In this document: piece after piece, positions 8,129 to 16,678 of the stretch | Layout: each line of letters starts with the position of its first letter | How positions within the stretch are numbered: position 1 is the first letter of the stretch | From: Pantoea endophytica | Lineage (GTDB): Bacteria; Pseudomonadota; Gammaproteobacteria; Enterobacterales; Enterobacteriaceae | Reading direction: 5' to 3' | NCBI RefSeq assembly: GCF_002858935.1 | Contig: NZ_PJRT01000019.1 | Span: forward strand, 1 to 43,380 | DNA: 43,380 nucleotides | Position numbers and translations under genes: made by a program | The notes under the pieces: generated by a model | Database searches by the model: none | Seen by the model: only the letters and a program-made list of their open reading frames with translations | What the model was told of the DNA's origin: nothing

Positions 8129-9401
8129 GGCGCACTCCTTTTCGCAGCGGCACGCCAACGCGTGCGGTGCGCACCAGCCCACGTGGCCGCCAGATCATCA
8201 TCAGCACCATTAGCATGCCGAACAGCAGCACGCGGTATTCGGCAAAGCTGCGCAGCAGTTCCGGTGCCACCGTCAGCACAAACGCTGCCAGCACCACGCC
8301 GAGCGTCGATCCCATCCCACCAAGCACCACAATGGCGAGAATCAGCGCTGACTCAAAAAAGGTAAACGAGGTGGGATTAACGAAGCCTTGATAGCTGGCA
8401 AAAAACACCCCGGCGATGCCCGCCGTTGACGCGCCCAACATAAAGGCTGAAAGCTTAACCAACACATGGTTAAGCCCCATCGCGCGGCAGGCAATCTCAT
8501 CTTCACGCAGCGCTTCCCAGGCGCGGCCAATCGGCATACGCGTCAGGCGATGCTTGATCCACAGCACCAGCAACACCACCAGAACCAGCACAACATAGAT
8601 AAAGATAAATTTCATATTCGGGTTGTAAGTGACGTGCAGAAACTCGTGATACGGCACGCCGCCATCGCGCGCGCGGCGGGCAAACTCGAGGCCAAAGAAG
8701 GTCGGCGACGGCACGGAAACCCCGTTCGGGCCGCCGGTAAAGGCGACCCAATTGGTCAGCACCAGACGAATGATTTCACCAAAGCCGAGCGTAACGATCG
8801 CCAGATAATCGCCGTGCATGCGTAGCACCGGGAACCCGAGCAGCGCGCCAGCAAAAGCTGCCAGCAGCGCCGCCAGCGGCAGCATGCTCCAGAAACCCAA
8901 TCCGAGATATTGATAGCCAAGCGCCAGGCCGTACGCTCCGATGGCATAAAAAGCCACGTAGCCGAGATCAAGTAATCCGGCGAGCCCAACCACAATATTC
9001 AAGCCCAACCCGAGCAGCACATAAATCAGGCCGAGAATCGCCACCGTCAGCAGATATTTACTGGAGAGAAACGGAAAGGCCAGCGCCACGATCAGCAGCA
9101 GCGGCAATATCCAGCGCAAACGCGAACGATAGCCGGGCTCGCGCACGTAAACCCCGTCATCGCTGCTGGCAAACTTGCGCATGATGCGCTGACCAACAGG
9201 CGCGTGCAGAAACAAACTGAACAGCAAACGCCCCGCCATCACCACCGCCACCAGCAGCGCCACGCGCTGTGGCGACAGTTTGAAGCTGTAACCGTCGAGC
9301 ACCACGCCAACAATCGGACCAAATACCACCAGCGCTACTAACCCCGCCAACAGCGTATCGAGCAGCGCCTGGCGCACAGGATTTTGCGTCATTGCATTCA
9401 T
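8121..9401 (-). CDS. livM: Branched-chain amino acid ABC transporter permease LivM
   Basis: This 426-residue inner-membrane protein is one of the two channel subunits of the LIV system. It has an N-terminal extension with two hydrophobic segments (about residues 17-36 and 48-66) and the conserved core LGLGLNIVVGLAGLLDLGYVAFYAIGAY split over several helices. The cytoplasmic EAA-type loop is near REDEIACRAMGLN. The length agrees with E. coli LivM (425). GAGGAAG precedes the ATG at 9401. Ten bases separate it from livH, and its end overlaps livG. Confidence 0.93.
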   Translation of the reverse strand: MNAMTQNPVRQALLDTLLAGLVALVVFGPIVGVVLDGYSFKLSPQRVALLVAVVMAGRLLFSLFLHAPVGQRIMRKFASSDDGVYVREPGYRSRLRWILPLLLIVALAFPFLSSKYLLTVAILGLIYVLLGLGLNIVVGLAGLLDLGYVAFYAIGAYGLALGYQYLGLGFWSMLPLAALLAAFAGALLGFPVLRMHGDYLAIVTLGFGEIIRLVLTNWVAFTGGPNGVSVPSPTFFGLEFARRARDGGVPYHEFLHVTYNPNMKFIFIYVVLVLVVLLVLWIKHRLTRMPIGRAWEALREDEIACRAMGLNHVLVKLSAFMLGASTAGIAGVFFASYQGFVNPTSFTFFESALILAIVVLGGMGSTLGVVLAAFVLTVAPELLRSFAEYRVLLFGMLMVLMMIWRPRGLVRTARVGVPLRKGVRHE

Positions 9402-9411
9402 CGGGGCTTCC

Positions 9412-10326
9412 TCACACTTTAGCGACCAGCGGTCGTCCCAGCAGTCCTTGCGGGCGGAAGATCAAAATCACCACCAGCAGCGAAAACGAGAACACATCTT
9501 TGTAGTCAGAATTCACCATCCCGGCGAACTGCGCTTCCGCGACGCCCAGCAATAATCCGCCAAGCATCGCGCCCGGCAGTGAACCGATGCCGCCGAGCAC
9601 TGCGGCGGTGAACGCTTTGATGCCAATGATAAATCCGGCGTAAAAATCAAAGGTGCCGTAATTCATCGTCACCAGCACGCCAGCTAATCCCGCCATCGCC
9701 GCACCAATCACAAACACCAGCGAGATAACGCGATCGGTATTGATGCCGAGAATGGAAGCCATGCGTCGATCCTGCTGCACTGCACGGCAGATACGCCCGA
9801 GTTTGGTGTACTGGATAATCCAGGTCAGCAGCGCCATGCCGCAAAACGCCGCGATCAGGATGAAGATTTTGGTCCAGGTGATTTGCACCACGCCACCATC
9901 AAATTCCATGCGCAACACGCCGGTCAGCAACGTCGGAATGCCCTGCTGATTTGGCCCCTGACTGAGCTGCACATAGTTCTGCAAAATCATTGACATGCCA
10001 ATTGCTGAAATCAGCGGCGCGAGGCGCGTCGAGTTGCGCAGCGGTCGATAGGCGATGCGCTCAATCGCCCAGCCGTAAGCCGAGGTGACGATAATGGTGA
10101 AGATTAAGGTGCCGAATATCAGTAGCGGGAAGGAGTGAATGCCAAAAAAGCTGAGTAGCGATAAGCCAATGGCACACAGATAGGCGGAGATCATATACAC
10201 CTCGCCGTGGGCGAAGTTGATCATGCCGATAATGCCGTAAACCATGGTGTAACCGATGGCGATCAGGCCATATACGGCACCGAGCGTTAAACCGTTGATC
10301 AGCTGCTGTAAGAAAAAGGCGTCCAT
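9412..10326 (-). CDS. livH: Branched-chain amino acid ABC transporter permease LivH
   Basis: This 304-residue inner-membrane protein is the partner channel subunit of LivM. The signature blocks are YGLIAIGYTMVYGIIGMINF, FAHGEVYMI and KAFTAAVLGGIGSLPGAMLG, and it ends GRPLVAKV, like the E. coli protein (308 residues). It starts at the ATG at 10326 after an 82-base gap from livK that contains a strong hairpin. That arrangement usually lets the binding protein be made in excess over the membrane subunits (known for binding-protein operons; inferred here). Confidence 0.93.
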   Translation of the reverse strand: MDAFFLQQLINGLTLGAVYGLIAIGYTMVYGIIGMINFAHGEVYMISAYLCAIGLSLLSFFGIHSFPLLIFGTLIFTIIVTSAYGWAIERIAYRPLRNSTRLAPLISAIGMSMILQNYVQLSQGPNQQGIPTLLTGVLRMEFDGGVVQITWTKIFILIAAFCGMALLTWIIQYTKLGRICRAVQQDRRMASILGINTDRVISLVFVIGAAMAGLAGVLVTMNYGTFDFYAGFIIGIKAFTAAVLGGIGSLPGAMLGGLLLGVAEAQFAGMVNSDYKDVFSFSLLVVILIFRPQGLLGRPLVAKV

Positions 10327-10377
10327 AATGTCGTCTCGTACTCAATGGGAGCGCACACCTCGCGCGCAATGGCGAAT

Positions 10378-10398
10378 GGCCCCGCACTGCGCGGGGCC
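10378..10398 (-). terminator. Intercistronic hairpin between livK and livH
   Basis: GGCCCCGC (10378-10385) pairs perfectly with GCGGGGCC (10391-10398) around a 5-base loop, 11 bases downstream of the livK stop. No T-run follows. It is more likely to protect the livK 3' end or attenuate transcription than to be a full terminator. Confidence 0.7.
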
Positions 10399-10408
10399 GC
10401 GTGGCACA

Positions 10409-11524
10409 TTACAGCTGGTGATACTTGCCTTTGTCGTCCCATTGATACACGACGTAATCCGACACCTTGAGATCGCCTTTACTATCCCAGCCTTTTTTGC
10501 CCATGACGGTATCGACGCTGTTGGCTTTCAGCCAGTCGCTGGCCTTGGCATTGTCTTTACCGGCTGCTTTGTAAGCGGCGGCCAGCGTCTGCACGGAGGC
10601 GTAGGCATACAGGGTGTAACCTTCTGGCTCAAATCCGCTGGCGCGGAATTTGTCGATAACCGCTTTGCCATCGGCGATAGTGCGCGGATCGTTGCCGAAG
10701 GTCATGTAGACGCCTTTGGTATATTGCGGGCCGCCTGCTGCCGTCACCATCTCTTCCGTCACAATGCAGTCGCCGGAGAAGAAAGCCGCATTAACGCCCT
10801 GCTCACGCATCTGGCGCACCAGCGGACCGGCTTCCGGATGACAGCCGCCGAAATAGACCACGTCCGGTTTCAGCGCGCCGATCTTGGTTACCAGCGCATT
10901 GAAATCTTTCTCACCGCGCGACAATCCTTCATACAGCACTTCTTTTACGCCGCGCTTCTCAAGTGAGGCTTTGGTGGCATCCGCCAAACCCTGGCCGTAA
11001 GTGTCTTTGTCATGAATGATGACCACTTTCTTCGCTTTCAGCTTGTCGATGATGTAATCCGCGGCGATGGCGCCTTGCTGGTCATCACGCCCACACATGC
11101 GGAATAGGGTTTTCATGCCGCGTTCGGTAATTTTCGGGTTGGTGGATCCGGGCGTGATCGCTAAAACGCCGGCCTCATCATAGACTTCCGAAGCGGGCAT
11201 GGTGGATGAGGAGCAGAAGTGGCCGACCACCGCCATCACTTTATCCTGATCGACCAGTCGGTTAGCGACGGATACCGCCTGCTTCGGTTCGCACGCGTCG
11301 TCGCCCTGTACCAGCACGATTTTCTCGCCGTTGATGCCGCCTGCTGCATTGATATCCTCCGCGGCCTGGCTTGCGCCTTTCCAGTATTGCGCGCCGTACG
11401 TCGCATTAGGCCCAGAGAACGGACCCGCCACACCAATTTTAATATCTGCCTGAGCGTAAAAGGCCACGCTTAAACAACCTGCAATCGCCACCTTCATTGG
11501 GTGTTTTATGAATTTCAAAGACAT
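10409..11524 (-). CDS. livK: Periplasmic branched-chain amino acid-binding protein LivK/LivJ type
   Basis: This 371-residue protein captures the amino acid in the periplasm and hands it to LivHM. A signal peptide (MSLKFIKHP, then a hydrophobic stretch ending FYAQA) is cut before DIKIG. Family landmarks are GPFSGPNATYG, a cysteine in DDACEPKQAV, VVGHFCSSSTMPA, ITPGSTNP and IIHDKDTYGQGLA. The ATG at 11524 has GAGG nine bases upstream; the open frame extends 19 codons more without support. It is the first gene of the operon. Only one binding protein gene is present here, whereas E. coli has livJ and livK; which ligand range it has is not visible. Confidence 0.9.
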   Translation of the reverse strand: MSLKFIKHPMKVAIAGCLSVAFYAQADIKIGVAGPFSGPNATYGAQYWKGASQAAEDINAAGGINGEKIVLVQGDDACEPKQAVSVANRLVDQDKVMAVVGHFCSSSTMPASEVYDEAGVLAITPGSTNPKITERGMKTLFRMCGRDDQQGAIAADYIIDKLKAKKVVIIHDKDTYGQGLADATKASLEKRGVKEVLYEGLSRGEKDFNALVTKIGALKPDVVYFGGCHPEAGPLVRQMREQGVNAAFFSGDCIVTEEMVTAAGGPQYTKGVYMTFGNDPRTIADGKAVIDKFRASGFEPEGYTLYAYASVQTLAAAYKAAGKDNAKASDWLKANSVDTVMGKKGWDSKGDLKVSDYVVYQWDDKGKYHQL

Positions 11525-11924
11525 GCTTTCAATCCTCAACGGGTCAGGAACGGAGCCATACCACGGCCTGGGAGAAATCAATTTCTGAAACTTCGGCAGA
11601 ACAGAGTGCGGCCTCCAACACCCGAAGAGTCGCCATTTATGGCAACCTGCTTTGAGAACCGGATAGATTCATAAAGGCCACGGTTGAAAACTAAGCAATA
11701 AGCTCGCCAATACCGCGAAGGTGGACGATTTATTACTCGGGCATCGCTCCAGAACAGGAGACACGCGATGTAACATCCCTGCTGATCATAAACATAGCCG
11801 CGGTTACGCCACGCACCAGCACCGTGATGGTGCAGAATGCGGTCGATCACAGATTCTTCATCGTAGCGCAGGGTTTATCCGCTATGCTCTGGTGAAAACG
11901 GTCCATGTTTCTGAAGGAGAACCC
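11525..11924. other. 400-bp divergent intergenic region between livK and amn
   Basis: Both flanking genes are transcribed away from this stretch, so it must hold both promoters. I could not assign a convincing pair. A TATGCT at 11883-11888 could be the amn -10, with no good -35. E. coli amn has been reported as a PhoB-controlled gene; only a poor match (CGATCAC-4-TCTTCAT at 11844-11861) is seen here. No open frame in this region has coding character. Confidence 0.5.
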
Positions 11925-13373
11925 ATGAATACACAACGGAACGGATTGAGCAGCCAGCAAGCGCTGGACGAACTAGAACGCCTGTACGACGCAGCCGTTG
12001 ACGCGCTGCGCAACGCTATTCGCGATTTCACCGCCACCGGACAGTTGCCGGATGAGGCCGCGCGTCAGCAAGGGCTGTTTGTTTATCCGCAGCTGCGCAT
12101 CACCTGGCTGGGTGAAGGTCCGCAGCAAAATCGCACCCGCGCGTGGGGACGTTTTACCCATACCGGCAGCTACAGCACCACCATCACGCGCCCGGCGCTG
12201 CTGCGGCACTATCTCAGCGAGCAGCTGCAGATGCTGGAGAAAGAGTACGACGTGCTGATTGAGGTCGCGCCTTCACAGCAGGAAATTCCTTATCCTTATG
12301 TGATTGACGGCTTGTCACTGGACCGCTCAATGAGCGCCAGCATCGCACGCCATTTCCCCACCACCGAACTGTCGCAAATCGGTGATGAAACCGCCGACGG
12401 CCTGTTCCACGCCAATGCGATTTTCCCGCTGTCGCACTTTGACGCCCTGCGCACCGATTTCTCACTGGCACGCCTGCGCCATTACACCGGCACGAGCGTA
12501 GAGCACTTTCAGCCGTTCGTGCTGTTTACCAACTACACGCGCTACGTCGATGAGTTCGTGCGCTGGGCGATTGAGCAGGTGCAGGATCCCACCACGCCTT
12601 ACGACAGCCTGGCCTGCGCCGGTGAAGTGGTGATCACCGCCGATACGCCAGACCCGACGGCGATGATGTCCGATCTGGCGTGGAAGAAGCACCAAATGCC
12701 GGCATGGCACCTGACATCACCGAATCGTCGCGGCATTACGCTGGTGAACATCGGCGTGGGCCCATCCAATGCCAAAACCATCTGTGACCACCTGGCGGTG
12801 ATTCGTCCGCACGCCTGGCTGATGATTGGCCACTGCGGTGGACTGCGCGAAAGCCAGACCATCGGCGACTATGTGCTGGCGCATGCCTACCTGCGCGACG
12901 ACCACGTACTGGATAGCGTACTGCCGCCAGATATCCCAATCCCGAGCATCGCCGAAGTGCAGCGCGCACTGTATGACGCCACCAAAGCGGTCAGCGGCAT
13001 GCCCGGCGAAGAAGTTAAACAGCGCCTGCGCACCGGCACCGTGGTCACCACCGATGACCGTAACTGGGAGCTGCGCTACTCCGCTTCGGCGCTGCGCTTC
13101 AACCTGAGCCGCGCCGTAGCGGTTGATATGGAGAGCGCCACCATCGCCGCGCAGGGTTATCGCTTCCGCGTGCCTTACGGCACCTTGCTATGCGTATCCG
13201 ATAAACCGCTGCATGGCGAGATCAAGCTACCGGGCCAGGCAAACCGCTTCTATGAAGGCGCAATCTCCGAGCACCTGCAGATTGGCATCTGCGCGGTAGA
13301 ACTGCTACGAGCTGAAGGCGACAAGCTGCATTCGAGGAAGCTGAGAACCTTTAACGAGCCGCCGTTTAGGTAA
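11925..13373 (+). CDS. amn: AMP nucleosidase
   Basis: This 482-residue cytoplasmic enzyme cleaves AMP to adenine and ribose 5-phosphate and so controls adenylate levels. The length fits E. coli Amn (484). The N-terminal part is the AMN-specific domain; the C-terminal part is a nucleoside phosphorylase-like fold with IGHCGGLRESQTIGDYV, the nucleotide-binding VDMES (D401 to S404) and CVSDKPLHGEIK. D426 is the likely catalytic acid, by correspondence with D428 of E. coli. AAGGAGA at 11914-11920 fixes the ATG at 11925; the frame continues upstream without coding support. The gene converges on a coiled-coil protein gene, and a purine permease lies beyond that. Confidence 0.95.
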   Translation: MNTQRNGLSSQQALDELERLYDAAVDALRNAIRDFTATGQLPDEAARQQGLFVYPQLRITWLGEGPQQNRTRAWGRFTHTGSYSTTITRPALLRHYLSEQLQMLEKEYDVLIEVAPSQQEIPYPYVIDGLSLDRSMSASIARHFPTTELSQIGDETADGLFHANAIFPLSHFDALRTDFSLARLRHYTGTSVEHFQPFVLFTNYTRYVDEFVRWAIEQVQDPTTPYDSLACAGEVVITADTPDPTAMMSDLAWKKHQMPAWHLTSPNRRGITLVNIGVGPSNAKTICDHLAVIRPHAWLMIGHCGGLRESQTIGDYVLAHAYLRDDHVLDSVLPPDIPIPSIAEVQRALYDATKAVSGMPGEEVKQRLRTGTVVTTDDRNWELRYSASALRFNLSRAVAVDMESATIAAQGYRFRVPYGTLLCVSDKPLHGEIKLPGQANRFYEGAISEHLQIGICAVELLRAEGDKLHSRKLRTFNEPPFR

Positions 13374-13382
13374 TCATGATGA

Positions 13383-13407
13383 GTTCCGGCCCATGAAGGG
13401 CCGGAAC
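13383..13407. terminator. Hairpin between converging amn and the coiled-coil gene
   Basis: GTTCCGGCCC (13383-13392) pairs perfectly with GGGCCGGAAC (13398-13407) around ATGAA. No T-run follows on either strand, so it may be a transcript-end stabiliser or a weak terminator. Confidence 0.6.
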
Positions 13408-13423
13408 CGTGCAGTAAAGCGCG

Positions 13424-13882
13424 TCATGACATTTTCAAAACGATATTCTGCACAAACCACGCCAGCACCAGAAGGCCGGTCGGTATCATGATTTTCCAGG
13501 TGATGCTGTTGTTGAAGGCAGATATTTTATCTTCCAGCTGATTGAATCTCTGATTAACTCTGTCGAACTTCTCATCAATCCTTTCAAACTTCTCATCAAT
13601 TTTTTCGAACTTCTCATCTATCTTTCCAAACTTCTCATCTATCTTTTCGAACTTTTTATCGAATTTGTCTTCCATCCGCTCAAACTTTTTATCGAGACGT
13701 TGTTCAAGCGCCCCCAGCTCGCCCATAATCTCCACACGCATCACGCCCTGCTCGGCTCTGACCTTTTCGATATCCGCTTTAGTCGCAAAATGCTCTGAAC
13801 GCGCAGTTAGCACAGCAACATCCATCTGAATCTGCTGCGTGGTTTTTTCCAGCTCTTCAACGCGTTTGGTGAGTTGTTCCAT
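13424..13882 (-). CDS. Coiled-coil protein with C-terminal membrane anchor (unknown function)
   Basis: This 152-residue protein has no catalytic motif. Residues 1-60 are helical and charged. Residues 64-116 are a run of heptads, most of the form KFEKIDE or close to it, a strong parallel coiled coil. Residues 129-149 are a single hydrophobic helix (WKIMIPTGLLVLAWFVQNIV), so the protein is probably a tail-anchored inner-membrane coiled coil. It resembles XhlA-like or DUF1640-like proteins in layout only. The ATG at 13882 follows AAGGAG by eight bases; longer starts up to 14053 lack one. The heptads are encoded by near-identical 21-base units, so copy number may vary between strains. It lies downstream of the purine permease on the same strand, about 340 bases away. 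Confidence 0.75.
   Translation of the reverse strand: MEQLTKRVEELEKTTQQIQMDVAVLTARSEHFATKADIEKVRAEQGVMRVEIMGELGALEQRLDKKFERMEDKFDKKFEKIDEKFGKIDEKFEKIDEKFERIDEKFDRVNQRFNQLEDKISAFNNSITWKIMIPTGLLVLAWFVQNIVLKMS
13560..13690. repeat. Tandem 21-bp units encoding heptads
   Basis: The AACTTCTCATC core recurs every 21 bases (with variants such as AACTTTTTATC) for about six units in the middle of the coiled-coil gene. Limits are approximate. Confidence 0.75.
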
Positions 13883-14187
13883 TTGATGATCTCCTTTGTT
13901 ACCAACGTCAAAAATAAGCGGTGGGAACACACGAGTTGTATTGCTAATGGGGTAATCCATCACCGAATCCTCTTCCATCGCGCAGCTCAATCTTTCCACC
14001 ACACTGTTAGTGAAACAGATTTGCGCAGCGTTAACATTCCACGATCCCGCCATTCACAGCACATTTTTTGCGGGCAGGTTTAAATAACACGCAAAGCCTG
14101 GGCTGTTTTGAGAGGGAAGGAAAGTGAGCATCAAAAAGGATTGCGAAGTGCCACGCAGAAAATAAACGAAGGGATGCAACAGCAGAC

Positions 14188-14211
14188 ACGGAAGCCCGAG
14201 CGGGCTTCCGT
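14188..14211 (-). terminator. Hairpin after the NCS2 permease gene
   Basis: ACGGAAGCCC pairs with GGGCTTCCGT around a 4-base loop, 10 bases past the permease stop. On the minus strand the following bases are GTGTCTGCTG, so the T-run is weak. The rest of 13883-14187 (about 300 bases) holds no supported gene; it probably carries the promoter of the coiled-coil gene. Confidence 0.65.
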
Positions 14212-14221
14212 TAAGCAACAT

Positions 14222-15517
14222 TTACGCGCTCAGCCAGCCCAGTTTGATAACAAACAGAATCGACAAAATGATCAGCGCCGGGTTGACCTCTTTGGTGCGG
14301 CCGCTCAGCAGTTTCACCACCGTCCAGGTGATGAAGCCGAACGCAATACCGTTGGCGATCGAGTAGGTCAGCGGCATGGTCAGCGCGGTCACGGTTACCG
14401 GCGCGGCGGTGGTGATATCTTTCCAGTCAATATCCGCCAGGCCAGACGCCATCAGCACCGCCACAAACAGCAGCGCTGGTGCGGTGGCATAAACCGGTAC
14501 GCTGCCCGCCAGCGGCGAGAAGAACAGGCTCAGCAGAAACAGAATCGCCACCACAATCGCCGTCAGGCCGGTGCGGCCACCGGCGCTGACGCCGGCAGCA
14601 GATTCCACATAGCTGGTGGTGGTTGAAGTACCAAGCAGCGAGCCGAACAGCGCGGCGGCGCTATCTGCGATCAACGCACGGCCCATTTTCGGCACGTTGC
14701 CCTGCTCATCTGCCAGACCGGCGCGCTTGGTCACACCCAGCAAGGTGCCGGTGTTATCGAACACGTCCACGAACAGGAAAGCGAAGATTACGCTCACCAA
14801 ACCGACGTTAAAGGCACCGGCGATATCCAGCTGCATAAAGGTTGGCGCGATAGAGGGCGGAGCGGAGAACACGCCGCCAAACGGTGTCAGGCCAATGCCC
14901 ATAGAAATGAAGGTCACCACCAGAATGCCGATCAGCACCGCACCGGTAACGCGACGCGCTTCCAGCACCACAATGATGAAGAAGCCGAGCAGCGCCAGCA
15001 GTGGACCCGGTTTGGTCAGGTCGCCCAGGCCAACCAGCGTTGCTGGGTTATCCACCACGATACCCGCGCCTTCCAGCGCGATAATCGCCAGGAACAGACC
15101 GATACCGGCACCAATACCGGCACGCAGCGGCAGCGGAATGCTGTTAATAATCCACTCACGAATTTTGAAAAGCGACATGGCAAAGAAGATCACCGCCGAC
15201 AAGAACACCGCGCCCAGCGCGACTTGCCAGGTGTAACCCATATGCAGCACCACGGTGTAGGTGAAGAAGGCGTTGAGACCCATGCCCGGTGCAAGTGCAA
15301 TCGGATAGTTAGCGATCAGGCCCATTAACACACAGCCAATCGCCGCCGCCAGACAGGTCGCCACGAAGACCGCACCTTTATCCATGCCGGTTGCGCCGAG
15401 AATGCTCGGGTTAACAAACAGGATGTAAGCCATTGCCAGGAAGGTGGTGATACCCGCAATGATTTCGGTGCGAACCGTGGTGTTGTGCGCTTTTAGTTTG
15501 AAGAGTTTTTCTAACAT
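14222..15517 (-). CDS. NCS2-family purine permease (AdeP/AdeQ-like)
   Basis: This 431-residue inner-membrane symporter belongs to the AzgA-like branch of the NCS2 nucleobase transporters, which import adenine, guanine or hypoxanthine with protons. Visible landmarks are TTFLAMAYILFVNPSILG, APGMGLNAFFTYTVV, LFVDVFDNTGTLLGVT, TSTTTSYVESAAGVSAGGRT and about 12-14 hydrophobic helices. The start has three consecutive ATG codons (15517-15523); GAGAG is best spaced for the last, at 15517. Substrate cannot be fixed from sequence. A good PurR-box match lies about 160 bases upstream, so control by purine supply is likely. Proximity to amn, which releases adenine, fits a role in adenine use (inference). 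Confidence 0.9.
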   Translation of the reverse strand: MLEKLFKLKAHNTTVRTEIIAGITTFLAMAYILFVNPSILGATGMDKGAVFVATCLAAAIGCVLMGLIANYPIALAPGMGLNAFFTYTVVLHMGYTWQVALGAVFLSAVIFFAMSLFKIREWIINSIPLPLRAGIGAGIGLFLAIIALEGAGIVVDNPATLVGLGDLTKPGPLLALLGFFIIVVLEARRVTGAVLIGILVVTFISMGIGLTPFGGVFSAPPSIAPTFMQLDIAGAFNVGLVSVIFAFLFVDVFDNTGTLLGVTKRAGLADEQGNVPKMGRALIADSAAALFGSLLGTSTTTSYVESAAGVSAGGRTGLTAIVVAILFLLSLFFSPLAGSVPVYATAPALLFVAVLMASGLADIDWKDITTAAPVTVTALTMPLTYSIANGIAFGFITWTVVKLLSGRTKEVNPALIILSILFVIKLGWLSA

Positions 15518-15594
15518 CATCATCTCTCATGAGCGGAGTCGGCACGAATGCGCGCGCTCCTTGCCAATGTGGTTTACATGCTTATTGTTGTTTT

Positions 15595-15640
15595 GAAAGC
15601 GAAGCAAACTGGACAACAGGTTGTGAAACCTTGCGCTTTC
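15595..15640 (-). other. Possible structured leader of the purine permease mRNA
   Basis: Between the PurR box and the permease start, GAAAGCG (15595-15601) can pair with CGCTTTC (15634-15640), extended by CAA/TTG after a 3-base bulge, enclosing a small hairpin (AGGTT/AACCT). I see no match to the guanine riboswitch core, so only a stem-loop is claimed. Confidence 0.35.
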
Positions 15641-15675
15641 CCCTGTCCATATAGCAATAGCTATGCCACTCCCCT

Positions 15676-15691
15676 ACGCAATCGATTACGT
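15676..15691. promoter_or_regulatory. PurR box upstream of the purine permease
   Basis: ACGCAATCGATTACGT agrees with the PurR consensus ACGCAAACGTTTGCGT at 13 of 16 positions. Read on the minus strand it contains TTGCGT, which could be the -35 of a promoter with TATTGC 16 bases later, so PurR binding would block the promoter. The remainder of 15524-15931 shows only the leader stem-loop. Confidence 0.7.
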
Positions 15692-15931
15692 TTTCATTTG
15701 CGGCTGCGGCTAAGATTATTCTGAACCAGATTGAGGCGCGATTATGGTGCATTGCACCAGCGCCGCGCAATCGTTTTCCTACCTGACGATGGTTTGGCAA
15801 AAAGAGTGCGGCACTGCACGCTTCCGCACTCTGCCAGGCGATGGCGCTCACGTTTCTGTTGCCTTAATCAGCAGGTAAAAAACATCGGGTTACACTGCTT
15901 TTAACCCTTTCGTAACAAAAGAGGCGCATCC

Positions 15932-16678
15932 ATGAAGCCCGCGATTCTGGTGGTCGATGATGATCGTGCAGTGTGCGAATTGCTGCACGATGTGTTGAAT
16001 GAACATGTATTTACCGTTTATTGCTGCCATCAGGGTAAAGATGCGCTAGCCCTGCTCACGCTACACCCGGAAATTTCACTGGTGATGCTGGATATGATGC
16101 TGCCAGACACCAACGGCTTGCTGGTGCTGCAACAGATGCAGCGGCAGCGTCCCGATCTGCTAGTGATCATGTTGACCGGCATGGGTTCGGAAGCGGATAT
16201 GGTGGTGGGGCTGGAGATGGGCGCGGATGATTACATCGCTAAACCGTTCAATCCGCGCGTGGTAGTGGCTCGGGCACGCGCGGCGCTGCGACGCTGCGGA
16301 CGGCTGGCGCAGCCGGAAGCGTTAGCAGATGAAGGTTGGCAATTTAACGGCTGGCGCCTCGACGATGCGCGCTGCCAACTGTTCAATCCGCAGCGTGAAA
16401 GCGTGCCGCTAACGCAAGGTGAATACACGCTGCTGCGCGCGCTGGTGGCGCATGCGCGCAAAGTATTAACCCGCGATCAACTGCTCGAACTGACGCACAG
16501 CGAAAGCCTTGAGGTGTTTGATCGCACCATTGATGTGCTGATTATGCGGCTTCGACGCAAGATAGAAATCAATCCGCATCAACCGAGCCTGATCCGCACC
16601 ATTCGCGGTCTCGGCTATGTTTTCTCCGCCGACGTGATGCGCCCGGCCTCTTCGGCACGTGAAACGCAAATCGCCTGA
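15932..16678 (+). CDS. OmpR/PhoB-family response regulator
   Basis: This 248-residue DNA-binding regulator has a receiver domain (residues 1-118) with acidic pocket D10/D11, phosphoacceptor D54, T82 and K104, and a winged-helix domain (about 135-230) ending RTIRGLGYVF. The most likely partner is the hybrid histidine kinase at 23145-25733: the two are on the same strand and bracket a sugar operon. The ATG at 15932 follows AGAGG. The last 64 bases overlap the end of the sugar kinase gene on the other strand. Its target is probably the transporter operon between the two (inference from position). Confidence 0.9.
   Translation: MKPAILVVDDDRAVCELLHDVLNEHVFTVYCCHQGKDALALLTLHPEISLVMLDMMLPDTNGLLVLQQMQRQRPDLLVIMLTGMGSEADMVVGLEMGADDYIAKPFNPRVVVARARAALRRCGRLAQPEALADEGWQFNGWRLDDARCQLFNPQRESVPLTQGEYTLLRALVAHARKVLTRDQLLELTHSESLEVFDRTIDVLIMRLRRKIEINPHQPSLIRTIRGLGYVFSADVMRPASSARETQIA

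Noticed and set aside
11721..11924. Upstream extension of the amn frame
   Set aside because: The known protein start and AAGGAGA place the ATG at 11925; the extension has no coding character.
15541..15700. Guanine-type riboswitch before the purine permease
   Set aside because: The conserved core and loop sequences of that class are not found; only a stem-loop can be claimed.
15582..15851. 89-codon minus-strand frame upstream of the purine permease
   Set aside because: It covers the PurR box and leader stem and has no start signal or family character.
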